Assembly (NCBI GenBank): GCA_051453625.1
Contig: JBOZIK010000001.1
Span: 74,525,025-74,552,838, forward strand
Source: Welwitschia mirabilis
Taxonomy: Eukaryota > Gnetophyta > Gnetopsida > Welwitschiales
Direction: 5' to 3'
Length of the DNA: 27,814 nucleotides
This document shows, one piece after another, positions 11,316 to 21,509 of the stretch (position 1 is the first letter of the stretch; each line of letters opens with the position of its first letter). The position numbers and the translations under genes are program-made. The notes under the pieces were generated by a model, which was not told the DNA's origin, did no database searches, and saw only the letters and a program-made list of their open reading frames with translations.

Positions 11316-12680
11316 ATGTTGAATGTTTTAAAAGCATCGCAGAAACAAAAGCAAGTAGCTTCTTCTAACCCTCTAATCATAATAAGAACTCCTTGTTTGA
11401 ATGTGAATGTTACCCTTAGGAATTTGATTGCTAATAGAAAATATAAAATTCTAAATCCTTTTTATTTACCTCCTAGATATGATGTAGAATTAAGGAATCT
11501 AAGTGCATATCCAACTTTTTTGGGGGAACTAGATGAAGATTATTTTCAAATGTAGATGACATAGAGCAACTTATGCTTACATTAGGAAATGAAAAATAAC
11601 ATAATAGTGATCATATGTACATGATTATTTTTCTAGGTACCCTTAAAGAGAGGGCAAAAATTTGGCTAAAAACCATCCCACATAAAATTCGTAAACCTTG
11701 AAGCCAAGTGCAAGAAGTATTCATTAAAATATTTTTGAGTGAAATTACTATGAGGAAGAGAAGAAAATAAGTAACTAACTTTCAACAACAACTTTATGAA
11801 GATTATGCAATCACTTATGAATGCTTTATAATTTCTAGCCATTTCAACCCTATTGATAAATTTTATAAGTAAGAACCAGTACATTATTTTTATAACATAT
11901 TGAATGCTTTAACCAAACAACTTATAAAATTTTTTTGTGGATGCAATTTGTTGAACTTAAGCCTAGATGATGCTTGGAGTGTGCTAGAGAAATTAGAAGA
12001 AATAAGTCAAACTTAGCCTAAGCTCACTAAGAAAAACTATACTATAGGAAAAATTTTGAAAGATCTAAAAGAGGTAAAACACGATAAGGAAGAAGAAAGG
12101 GAGGATTCAACTAATTTGATGAAAGATTTTACTACTACTTTAGAGAAGTATACTCAAATGATAGTTGACGCAAAGGTTGTCAAGAATGAACGTTGTCAAG
12201 AATGAACCTTCAAATTCAAGTTGTGAACTTTGTGAAGATGATTCCCATCCAACAAAAGAGTATTCCTTATTACCAACTTGAAAGGAAAAAATGTTTGAAG
12301 AAGTTTGTGCTTTCAACCAAAGAACTTCTAACTTTAAGAACCAATCACCATTTTAACAAAGACCAAGTGAACAACCCCAATGGAAACCATTTGTGAATAG
12401 ATTTAAAAGTCCCATTTTTTAACCACATTTTCAACAAAATTTGAATGATTCCCTTAGAGAATCCATTGAGAAAATGAGAAAGGTGCAAGAAAAGACCAAT
12501 AGCAACATTGAAAACTTAGTGAATTTGCTTCAAGAAATCATGCTTACTAACTAAAAACCATAAGGGTCTCTTTCTTCTTAATCATTGCCTAACCCAAACG
12601 AAGTTAGGAGAGACTTAAAGATTGTAACAAGAAGTGGGAAAGATATAATACCTCCTACCTATAAGGTTTTAACTCCTAAA
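11316..12680 (+). pseudogene. gag: gag of the Athila-like element (broken)
   Basis: Gag forms the particle and binds the RNA. The first ATG of the N-terminal open part is at 11316; that part ends at an in-frame TAG at 11553. Around 11600-12050 the retrotransposon Gag domain is recognisable: GTLKERAKIWLKTIP, then a helix-rich stretch ending DDAWSVLEKLEE. A zinc knuckle, CELCEDDSHPTKEY, lies at 12222-12263 in CX2CX4HX4C form, with the last Cys changed to Tyr (TGT to TAT). The C-terminal part (KMRKVQEKTNSNIENLV) is a probable coiled coil leading into protease. Several stops look like former CAA or CAG codons, for example three TAA codons within 12550-12590. A 16-bp tandem duplication causes a frameshift just before the knuckle. 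Confidence 0.85.
12176..12207 (+). repeat. Perfect 16-bp tandem duplication inside gag
   Basis: GTTGTCAAGAATGAAC occurs twice head to tail (12176-12191 and 12192-12207). Sixteen is not a multiple of three, and the Gag frame before the first copy continues in the frame that follows the second copy if one copy is ignored. It is therefore the evident cause of the frameshift upstream of the zinc knuckle. Being perfect, it is probably younger than much of the point decay. Confidence 0.85.
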
Positions 12681-12683
12681 TAA

Positions 12684-13628
12684 AACGAAGTAATTAGGGA
12701 AGATGATGTAGAAATCCTAGATTCTTATAACCTTCCTTCCACATTATCTGCCAAAACCTCTGCCAAATATAACTTAAAAGAGGATAAGGAAAAGAAACCA
12801 TCAACTCCTTGGCTTGATAAATTGAACACCAATCTTACATTTGATGAACACTTAAAAGCCTTGATGCAAGAAGTCAATAGAAACCTTCCCTTCTGGAAAC
12901 TTTTGCAAGAAAACCCCAAATATTCTAAGTTATGGAAGGACTTAGTGAGAAGAAAACAAAAAGATGTCATTCCAAGTAAATTCTTTCTCACCCAATCTCT
13001 TTCCAACTTAGTAATGAAGAAGTATCCTAAATTCAAAGATCCTGGGGCTGCAACTGTTAGCGTTACTTTAGAGGAAGACAAACGAATTAAAAAGGATCTG
13101 ATTGACATAGGTGCAAGTGTAAACATCATGCCTTTTCATATATGCAAGAGACTTGGTTTAGAAAGCAGAATTGAACCTATACCTATTATTCTAGAACTAG
13201 CTGATACCTCAATTAATAAACTGTTAGGAATCATCAAGGACTTAGTCATCCAAATTGAAGAAGCTTTTTACCCCATTAATGTGGTCATAATAGAAATAGA
13301 GCATGATGGAGGGTATCCACTACTTCTAGGAAGAGCCTTTTGCATTACAGCCCATTGTATCATTAACACTCGATCTGGAATGATGAGATACCACTTTAAC
13401 AATAAAGAAATTACCATTAGGATCTTTGATGCTGTTAAAAAAGACACAAGAACTAATTTTAACATTAAAGATGATTTAAGACCAACTTTATTTTTACATC
13501 AACCCATAAAAGAAAGATTAATTATGCTTCATAAGCCAATTCTATATGATAACCCAACTAAAATAAATTATTTTGAATTTGAGGAAGAAATTTCTAGGGA
13601 TGAGGAAGAAACCCAACATCTTTACTAA
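12684..13628 (+). pseudogene. pro: Gag C-terminus plus aspartic protease, copy A
   Basis: Longest open stretch of the window, 314 codons from just after a TAA at 12681 to a TAA at 13626-13628. There is no credible start codon; it is the surviving part of a longer Gag-Pol frame. The N-terminal third (KKPSTPWLDKLNT, then KLLQENPKYSKLW) is the Athila Gag-protease linker. The protease follows, with the active-site motif DIGASVNIMP (Asp at 13104-13106) and a downstream PLLLGRAF flap/dimer block near 13317-13340, as in the family. The catalytic Asp-x-Gly-Ala-Ser is intact. It matches copy B at an offset of 2501 bases and is far less damaged. Confidence 0.88.
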
Positions 13629-14788
13629 ATTCTTTGAAGAGTGTCATCCCTTAATGTCATCCTCATGATAGACGGGATGATATCCCAACTTAACGCCCAT
13701 GATCTTAAAAAGTTACCCAAAGGTCTAAAATACATATTTTTATTTGAAAATCAAATGAAACCTCTGATAATTAGTGACAATCTTACTCCTCAATAAGAAT
13801 TAGACTTAACTTCACTTTTAGAGTTAAAGAAAAATGCCTTTGCTTGGATGCATAAATATTTAAATTCCATTCCTATTTTCATAGTTTAACATAAAATCTA
13901 TCTTGAGGACAATGCAAAACCTATTAGATAGCCCTAAAGAAGACTAAATCCAGCCCTTAAATAAATTGTCAAAGATGAAATTATTAAACTTATGGATGCT
14001 AAAATTATTTATGCCATATCAGATAGTGAGTGGGTTAGTTCCTTAACAGTAGTACCAAAGAAAGGAGAAAAATGGAGAATGTACATCAACTTTAGAAAAC
14101 TCAATGAGGTTACAAAAAAGGATCATTTCCCTTTGCCTTTTCTTGATCAAGTTCTTGATAGAATCCAAGGTCATTCTTATTATTGTTTTCTTGATGGGTA
14201 TAATAACTATAATCAAATTTACATAGCAAATGAAGATCAAGCTAAAACCACCTTCACATCTCCCTTTGGAACCTTTGTTTTTAAACGAATGCCTTTTGGA
14301 CTTTGCAATGCCCCTGGAACTTTCCAATGAGACATGATGGGAATATTTTCTAATATGATAGAAGACTCTATAAAAATTTTTATGGATGATTTTTCCATCT
14401 TTGATGATACTTTCAAATAAACTATGCTAAGATTAGAAAAAGTCATTAATAAATGTATTTAAAGTGGGTTACACTTGAGTTGGGAAAAGAGTTTCTTTCT
14501 TGTTCAACATGGAATTGTTTTAGGTCACCACATTTCAAAGGAAGGGATTAGTATGGACCTCATAAAAGCAAATACCATTAAAAACTTTAACCCTCTAACA
14601 AATGTCAAATAAATTCGATCTTTCCTTGGACATGCTAGTTTCTACCACTGATTCATTCATGACTATGCTGAAACTTGTAAATCACTCCATTATCTACTTT
14701 AAAAAGATGTCAAATTCAAATGGTCTAATTCTTGCCAACTAGCTTTTGAAACTCTTAAATATAAAATCTCTTCTAAACCTATTATCAC
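13629..14788 (+). pseudogene. pol: Reverse transcriptase, copy A (broken, ends in gap)
   Basis: The pre-RT block KKLPKGLKYIFL and the RRLNPALK motif precede RT. A 113-codon open part (13992-14330) holds SDSEWVSSLTVVPKK, WRMYINFRKLNEVTKKDHFPLPF, the catalytic-Asp motif FLDGYNNYNQI, and FKRMPFGLCNAP. After a TGA at 14328-14330 the same frame continues through IFMDDFSIF (catalytic Asp pair at 14385-14390, intact), then LGHHISKEGI and RSFLGHASFY, up to a 100-N gap before RNase H would begin. Stops such as DTFK-stop and NVK-stop fit former CAA codons. RT would copy RNA into DNA in the particle; this copy cannot be translated whole. Confidence 0.9.
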
Positions 14789-14888
14789 NNNNNNNNNNNN
14801 NNNNNNNNNNNNNNNNNNNNNNNNNNNNNNNNNNNNNNNNNNNNNNNNNNNNNNNNNNNNNNNNNNNNNNNNNNNNNNNNNNNNNNNN
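14789..14888. other. Assembly gap (100 N) between copies A and B
   Basis: Exactly 100 N, the usual placeholder for unknown size. Left of it is the end of RT; right of it is gag C-terminus again. The reading order therefore jumps backwards by about 2.5 kb across the gap. Confidence 0.85.
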
Positions 14889-16130
14889 CATTTGATAACA
14901 AATTTGAAAATACCAACTTCCAACCAAGTTCCCAACAAAATCTGAATGATCCCCTTAGAGTATTCATTAAAGAAATGAGAAAAGTACAAGAGAAAATCAA
15001 TAGCAACATTGAAAACCTAGTAAATAAGCTTAAACAAATAATGCTTACCAATGAAATACCATAAGGTTTTCTTGCTTCCCCATCAATGCCCATCCCAAAT
15101 GAAGTTAGGAGAGATTTAAAAATAGTAATAATAATTGAAATAGATACAACACCTTCCACCTATGAGGTTTTAATTTAAAAACAAAATGAAGAAAATGAGG
15201 AAGATGATGTAGAAATCTTAGACTATTATAACCTTCCTTTTACATCATCTACTAAAGCCTCTATTAAATATAATTCAAAAGAAAACAAAGGGAAGAAACC
15301 ATCCACTCCTTATCTTAATAGATTGAATACAAATCCTACATTTGATAAAAATCTAAAAGCCTTTATGAAAGAAGTTAACATCAGCCTACCCTTTTTAAAA
15401 CTCTTGCAAGAAAACCCTAAATATTCTAAGTTATAAAAACACTTAGTGATAAGAAAGCAAAAATGTGTCATTCCTAGTAAAGTTTTTCTTGCCTAATCTC
15501 TTTTCAACCTAGTTATGAAAACATATCCTAAATTCAAAGATCCTAGGGCTATAATTATTAGTGTTACCTTATAAGGAAATAAAAGAATTAGAAAGGCTTT
15601 GATTAACATAGGTGTAAGTGTAAATATCATTACTATTCATATATGTAAAATACTTGGGTTAGAAAGTAGAGTTAAATCTACATCTATCATCCTAGAGTTA
15701 GCTAATAACTCAATTAAGAGACCTTTAGGAATTATCAAACTTTAGTAATCTAAATTAACAAAGATTTTTATCCCATTGATGTTGTCATAATCAAAATAGA
15801 GCACGATGAAGAATATCCACTACTTCTAGAAAGAGCCTTTGGTGCTATAGTCCATTGTATCATTAACACTTATTCTAGAATAATGAGATACTACTTTGAC
15901 AACAATGAAATTACCATTAAATTCTTTGATGTTACTAAGAAAGACAAATGAACTAATTTCAGCATTAAAGATGACTTGAGACCAACTTTGTTTTTATAAC
16001 ACTAGCCCATAAAAGAGAGATTAATTATGCTACATAAGCAAATTTTATATGATGATCCAATTGAAATAGATTATCTTGAATTTGAGGATAAAGGTTTTGA
16101 ATATGATGAAGAAATCCAACATCTTTACTT
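14889..16130 (+). pseudogene. pro: Gag C-terminus and protease, copy B (heavily decayed)
   Basis: Matches 12420-13628 along its length at an offset of about 2501 bases (QQNLNDPLR, NSNIENLVNK, EVRRDLKIV, LLQENPKYSKL). It has many in-frame stops where copy A is open. The protease active site reads NIGVS instead of DIGAS: the catalytic Asp codon GAC became AAC (15605-15607) and the Ala became Val, both transitions. The flap block PLLLGRAF is altered (ESPLLL-like word becomes a Leu-Leu-stop-type sequence in shifted frame near 15820-15840). It is dead as a protease. Confidence 0.85.
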
Positions 16131-17290
16131 GATAGAAAAGATTTTTGAAGAGTGTGTCATCCCCTGTCTATCATTTCCATGACAGATAGGATGATGGTTT
16201 AACATAAAACCCATAAGCTTAAGAAACTTTCTTAAGGTCTAAAATACATATTTCTATCTAACAATCAAACAAAACCTCTAATAATCAGCGACCTTCTTAC
16301 TCCTTAACGAGAATCGGATTTGACCTTACTCTTAGAATCAAAGAAAAATGCCTTTGCGTGGATACGTAAAGACTTAAATGCCATTCCTCTTTTCATAGTT
16401 TAACATAAAATCTATCTTGAGGACAATGTCAAACCTATTAAATAACCCTAAAGAAGACTAAATCTAGCACTTAAACAAATTATTAAAGATGAAATCATTA
16501 AAATTATAAATGCTGAAATCATTTATGCCATAGCAGATAGTGAGTGGATTAGCTCTTTAATAGTAGTACCAAAGAAATGAGGAAAATGGAGAATGTACAT
16601 TGAGTTTAGAAAACGCAATGAGGTAACCAAAAAATATCATTACCTTTTACCCTTTCTTAATCATGTTCTTGATAGAGTCCAAGGTTATGCCTATTATTAT
16701 TTTCTTGATGGGTATATTGGCTATTATCAAATCTACATAACTAGTGAAGACCAAGTTAAAACTACCTTCACTTATCCTTTTAGAATCTTTTCTTTTAAAT
16801 GAATGCCATTTGGAATTTACAATGCCCCTAAAACCTTCTAATGAGCCATGATGAGAATAATTTCTGATATGGTAGAAGACTCTACTGAAATTTTTATGGA
16901 TGACTTCTCCATCTTTAGTGATACTTTCAAACAAACTGTGCTAAGATTAGAAAAAGCCCTTAATCAATGTATTGAAATTAGGTTACAATTAAGTGGGGGG
17001 AAAGAGTTTCTTTCTTGTTCAACATGGAATTATTATGAGTCACCACATTTTAAAAAAAGGAATTAGGATGGACCCCACTAAAGTTGATACAATTAGAAAT
17101 CTTAACCCTCTAACAAATGTCAAACAAGTTAGATCTTTTCTTGGACATGTCAGTTTCTATTGTCAAATCATCCATGACTACACTAGAACTTGCAAAAATC
17201 TTTACTATTTACTTGAAAAATATGTTAATTTTGAGTGGACTAATTCATTCTAACTTGTGTTTAAAACTCTTAAGAAAAATATCTCTTCCA
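16131..17290 (+). pseudogene. pol: Reverse transcriptase, copy B (broken)
   Basis: Second copy of the pre-RT and RT region, matching 13629-14788. Visible parts are ADSEWISSLIVVPKK followed by a stop, WRMYIEFRKRNEVTKKYH, FLDGYIGYYQI, and the intact IFMDDFSIFSDTFKQ with its Asp pair near 16899-16904. Changes include RMPFGLCNAP to stop-MPFGIYNAP and a TAATGA pair near 16840. A run of six G at 16995-17000, where copy A has GTTGGG, shifts the frame; the following part (KSFFLVQHGI, RSFLGHVSFY, FEWTNSF) continues in another frame to 17253. Unlike copy A, this copy runs on into RNase H and integrase. Confidence 0.88.
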
Positions 17291-17747
17291 AACATATTAT
17301 CATAGGTCCTGATTGGAACAAAGACTTTGAACTTATGTGTGATGCAAGCAACATTGTTGTGGGGGTGTCCTCAGTCAAAAATATAAGAATGGGTTCAAAA
17401 CCATATCTTACCTTAGCAGAACTTTGACAAGTGTCTAATTCATACTACCACTGAGAAAGAAATGCTTGCTATCATCTTTTACTTAAACCATATTTGATAC
17501 TACCTTCTTGGTTTTCATTTTAATGTCTACATGGATCATGCAGCCATCTATTATCTCATGATGAAAAATTATTAGAGTATTAAACTTATTAGATGGATCC
17601 TTTTAATACAAGAATTTAATCTTACCATCATTAATAAGGTTGGAAAACATAACACCATGGCTAATCATCTTTTTTGACTTACTTACTCCATTGATGAAAC
17701 TTCTATTTTCCTAATAAGTAATTATTTGTAATAAAATAACTTTATGA
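17291..17747 (+). pseudogene. pol: RNase H domain of pol (broken)
   Basis: Follows copy B RT directly. The first catalytic Asp is in ELMCDASN (Asp at 17341-17343). After one or two frameshifts there is TTEKEMLAIIFYL, then YYLLGFHFNVYMDHAA, where the usual Y-T-D-H has Thr changed to Met, then IRWILLIQEFNLTI and NTMANHLF, where the family's final ADHL Asp is Asn (a G-to-A change). RNase H would remove the RNA template during reverse transcription. With frameshifts and the lost terminal Asp it is not functional. Confidence 0.85.
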
Positions 17748-17987
17748 TATCTCTTCCTCTCACCCCACTTCTTGATATGCTGATGTTGTCAACTATCTAG
17801 TAACTATGAAAACTCCTTAGCATTGGAACCATAATCAACAAAAAAATTTTCTCTATAGGATCGATGACTATGAGTGGAATGAGCTATATCTTTATAGACA
17901 TTACAAAGATTAAATTATGCATAAATGTGTGTCTAAATGGAAAACATTAGAAATTTTAAACTTTATTATGTTGGGGATTGTAAGGAA

Positions 17988-18040
17988 TACTTTAGTGACT
18001 AAAAGACTACCATGTACTTTAGTGCTAAAAGACTACTATG
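17988..18040 (+). repeat. 26/27-bp tandem duplication in the integrase zinc-binding region
   Basis: TACTTTAGTGACTAAAAGAC followed by TACCATG (17988-18014) is repeated as 18015-18040 with one A lost and one C-to-T change. It disrupts the frame where the integrase HHCC motif should be. Confidence 0.7.
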
Positions 18041-18290
18041 AAAATTGGTTACTTTGGTTTTTATTGGCTCATTTTTTAAAGGATTTATTTGATTTTTCTT
18101 GAAAGTGTAATGCTTTAATGTTATGATAGCCTTACATGTTCTTATGATATGTTCCTCAAACCTAAACTTGAATGTGAAACTTTTGGTTATTGGGGAATTG
18201 ACTTTGTAGGTCCAATTTTCACCACTTTCTAATGAGAAAAAATATATTTTAGTAGGTAGATTATATTACCAAGTGGGTTGAAGTTGCTTC

Positions 18291-18628
18291 TACCACCAAA
18301 AATGATGCCCAAACTATTTGCAACTTTGTTCAAACTCATATTTTTCAATGTTATGTATTTCCATGTATTATTATTAGTGACTAATAAATTCATTTCATTA
18401 ATTACCTCTNNNNNNNNNNNNNNNNNNNNNNNNNNNNNNNNNNNNNNNNNNNNNNNNNNNNNNNNNNNNNNNNNNNNNNNNNNNNNNNNNNNNNNNNNNN
18501 NNNNNNNNNTACCACCAAAAATGATGTCCAAACTATTTGCAACTTTGTTCAAACTCATATTTTTCAATGTTATGTATTTTCATGTATTATTATTAGTGAT
18601 TAATAAATTCATTTCATTAATTACCTCT
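18291..18628 (+). repeat. 119-bp contig-end duplication around a 100-N gap
   Basis: 18291-18409 and 18510-18628 are the same 119 bp with three differences, all C/T. The left copy ends exactly at the gap (18410-18509) and the right copy starts exactly at it. This is the geometry of two overlapping contigs that were not merged. Confidence 0.9.
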
Positions 18629-18639
18629 TTTGAAAATTT

Positions 18640-18939
18640 CTTCTATCCATTAGTGTCGAACATAGAATTGCTTGTGCTTATCATCCTCAAATCAATGGTC
18701 AAGTTAAAAATGCAAATATAGAAATTAAGAAAATGCTTTNNNNNNNNNNNNNNNNNNNNNNNNNNNNNNNNNNNNNNNNNNNNNNNNNNNNNNNNNNNNN
18801 NNNNNNNNNNNNNNNNNNNNNNNNNNNNNNNNNNNNNNNCTTCTATCCATTAGTGTTGAACATAGAATTACTTGTGCTTATCATCCTCAAATCAATGGTC
18901 AAGTTAAAAATGCAAATATAGAAATTAAGAAAATGCTTT
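18640..18939 (+). repeat. 100-bp contig-end duplication around a 100-N gap
   Basis: 18640-18739 and 18840-18939 are the same 100 bp with two differences (C/T and G/A). The copies abut the gap 18740-18839 on both sides, again as unmerged overlapping contig ends. Confidence 0.9.
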
Positions 18940-19106
18940 AAAAATTAGTCTCTCTTAATACAAAGACTTAATCCTCTAAACTTAATGATGTTATTTAGGC
19001 TTATCATACTACTTGATGTAACCCTTTATGTTTCTCATCCTATGAACTTATGTATGGTAAAGTGTGTGTTTTACCAGTTGATGTTTGTTATAATTCTTAT
19101 CGTTTT

Positions 19107-19116
19107 NNNNNNNNNN
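19107..19116. other. Short assembly gap (10 N) in integrase
   Basis: Ten N within the integrase C-terminal region; the Athila tail sequence resumes directly after it (NLVDLNENLKYW). Confidence 0.8.
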
Positions 19117-21333
19117 AACCTTGTTGACTTGAATGAAAATCTTAAATACTGGTTACCCCAACTCAACCTTTTAGATGAAAATTATACTCATGCCCTACAT
19201 CGTCAACTTATTCACAAGACTCAAGTCAAGTTTCGACATGATAAAAAGATTATTCATTAATAGTTTGAACCTGGCCAACTCATCTTATTGTATAACACTC
19301 AAGTACACCTACTACACAACAAGTTTACTTCTAAATGATTAGGTCCTTATCTTATTGAAAAGTACACTCAAATGACTTAGTTAAAATCTCTAATTTAAAC
19401 ACTCAAGAAATCTAAAAAGTTAATGGACAAAGGTTAAAACTTTATGAATCATCTCCTGATAAAACCTTGAACATGACAGAAGCACTTATTTTGAAAGCCC
19501 CTCTTCAAGAGGAGGACCTTTTTTTTTCCATTATCTGAATTCTTTCTTAAGTCATTTCTTTGGTCAACCTCATGTTATTACTTAAACATTCTTAACTTGA
19601 CATATGTATTTACATGTAAAATTTCTATGATGAGTAATATTTTACATGGGCATTTACAATGATAAAATTGACTTAATATAATTTTTAGACATTTGTATGT
19701 CTATGAACTTTATTCAAAATAAGATTCCTTAATTTGTTTATTGTCTTTTAATGATGTAACTAATTAGTTATTTTTACAGGATCTTATTTTATTGCTCATC
19801 TCATTTCTTCACTTTTATCCTTACAAGGACTTGAACATGTAGANNNNNNNNNNNNNNNNNNNNNNNNNNNNNNNNNNNNNNNNNNNNNNAAGAAAATAAA
19901 AATAACTACCATGATCTTTCATGTTATATCTTTACAAATATGGTAATCATGATGTCCTACCACAAGTGCACTAGGGTAAATATTCCCAAGAGGGGCCTTT
20001 GGTAGTGTGATATGATAGCTGTGAAAATTCCAACGACGGGTCAGTTGGCCATGTTATGTAGATCCTTACTTCTTTGACAATTGTTGTAATCCCCTTATCA
20101 TGGTAAAATAAATTACTTTTCTTTATTTATGTATTTCTTATACTTCCACATGACCATGCTACTTTTTGTATTTTAGTGTTTATTTTGACATGGTGGCTTG
20201 TAAGTTCCTATCTGTTAATAATTTTTTATCTTATTGATTATTATTTGATAACATTAGCATAATTGACATCATTATAATCATTGCCTAATTAAAGGGAACT
20301 TTATGAATTTTTACATTACATCATGCATTATTAATCAAGTAATTTTATGATTATTCCTATGGGAATTTGTTAGGTTAGCATTTAGGATAATAAAGTAATC
20401 TTGTTCATGTTCTTAGTTATCTAGTTTCATGTTTGTTTTTCTTTAGTTATTTTGTTAAATTTTTTAGAATCATTTTTTTATATTTTTTAGCTCATATCAT
20501 GGACCTAATCATTTTCTGATTTTTTATTATGTTTTCTAGAGGATTATTGTTTCTTTTTGATAAGTTTCCTTGATCTAATAAGTTTTAGATTTCCATGCAT
20601 TTGAGCATATTTGAGACATCTTTGAGAAGTATTTCTTTTCCTTAGTTCTTTTTCATCTATTATTACCTTTTACTTTTCCATCATGCATTTGCATTTTAGG
20701 CTATTTTTTTCCTTTTTTTTTCCTTAGATTGGTATCTTCTGTCCATTACATTCCTAACTTTTCTAGTTTTCTAAATTTTTTCGGTTATACCTTTCTCTCC
20801 AAATCAGTTGGTTTGAGATCAGTCGTCCTCCTTCATCATTTTCATAACATAGGAGATGACACTCCTTTTTTGTTTATGGTGTAATTCAGGACATCTCACT
20901 TTATGTATTAGGGGTAGAGGGGATAGAAAACCTTTCTAGGCATTAATCTATCATGATCAGTATAAATTTTTATAAATTTTGAGCTTTCACAATATAATTT
21001 TATGATGGGTTATTTTTAATGAGTTTTTCATGTAATTTAAATAAATTTTATTTGGTGCATTCATACACTTTATCATGCAAGATCTAGCAGCACTTGCACA
21101 TGTTTTTCTTAACCATGTTTTTTAATCATTTGAATTATGCTATAATTACTATTGTTCCTTGCCTTTTTAATAATACTAATAAATTTCAAAACATCATAGC
21201 ATTACTTAAGCTGTAACGATGGTACATTATCATTGTTTTATATTATGCATACACAATTTTACTTTTATCAGTCATCAAGTTACATTTTATGATTTTTATA
21301 TGTTTATTGCATTTATTCTGTAGTGATATGCTT

Positions 21334-21343
21334 AAGTAGGGGG
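21334..21343 (+). promoter_or_regulatory. Candidate internal polypurine tract
   Basis: AAGTAGGGGG about 170 bases before the 3' LTR. It resembles the purine-rich priming site for plus-strand DNA, but it is not adjacent to the LTR; see the tract at 21497. Confidence 0.4.
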
Positions 21344-21496
21344 CTTACAAAAATTTTTTAAGCTCTTGTATTAATTACCTATTAATTATATCATTTTCTA
21401 TGAACTTAATTTACATCTTACATACATTATTTTTATCTTAGATAAATTGGCTAGCAATCTAGTTGATCACTTACTTTGTTAGGAACTGATAAGGCT

Positions 21497-21509
21497 AAGT
21501 AGGAGACTA
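21497..21509 (+). promoter_or_regulatory. Polypurine tract next to the 3' LTR (decayed)
   Basis: AAGTAGGAGACTA ends where the LTR begins (TGTTATG at 21510), the expected place of the plus-strand primer. It shares AAGTAGG with the tract at 21334 and appears to have lost part of its G run. Confidence 0.55.

Larger units (their letters stand above)
17748..19535 (+). pseudogene. pol: Integrase of the Athila-like element (broken)
   Basis: Integrase would join the DNA copy to host DNA. The N-terminal part shows the Athila pre-integrase block YADVVNYLVTMKTP near 17775-17815 and NELYLYRHYKD. The zinc-binding region is scrambled by a small tandem duplication and frameshifts. In the core, WGIDFVGP holds the first catalytic Asp (18200-18202) and IIISD the second (18379-18381). 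The third position, normally Glu in NGQ(V/A)E, is Lys (AAA, 18706-18708), again a G-to-A change. The C-terminal part (DLNENLKYWLPQLNLLDENY, FEPGQLILLYN, LGPYLIEKY, KVNGQRLKLY) is the family's tail. No chromodomain is seen. Two 100-N gaps and one 10-N gap interrupt it. Confidence 0.88.
19536..21509 (+). other. Non-coding region between integrase and 3' LTR, with 46-N gap
   Basis: About 2 kb without a recognisable coding region. Athila elements often carry an env-like frame here; I see none, but stops are so common that a decayed one could escape notice. A 46-N gap lies at 19844-19889. The stretch near 20015-20060, with CCAACGACGGGTCAGTTGGCC, is unusually CG-containing for this window. The right end holds polypurine tracts. 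Confidence 0.65.

Noticed and set aside
12725-13129. 134-codon minus-strand open frame
   Set aside because: Antisense shadow of the protease copy A frame, which has clear family motifs on the plus strand.
18229-18721. Open frames spanning N runs in the integrase region
   Set aside because: They are held open by the N gap and by duplicated contig ends, and are in a different frame from the integrase motifs.
20015-20062. CG-containing stretch before the 3' LTR as a possible conserved regulatory or RNA element
   Set aside because: Only one copy in the window and no clear fold or motif; noted in the region entry but not called.
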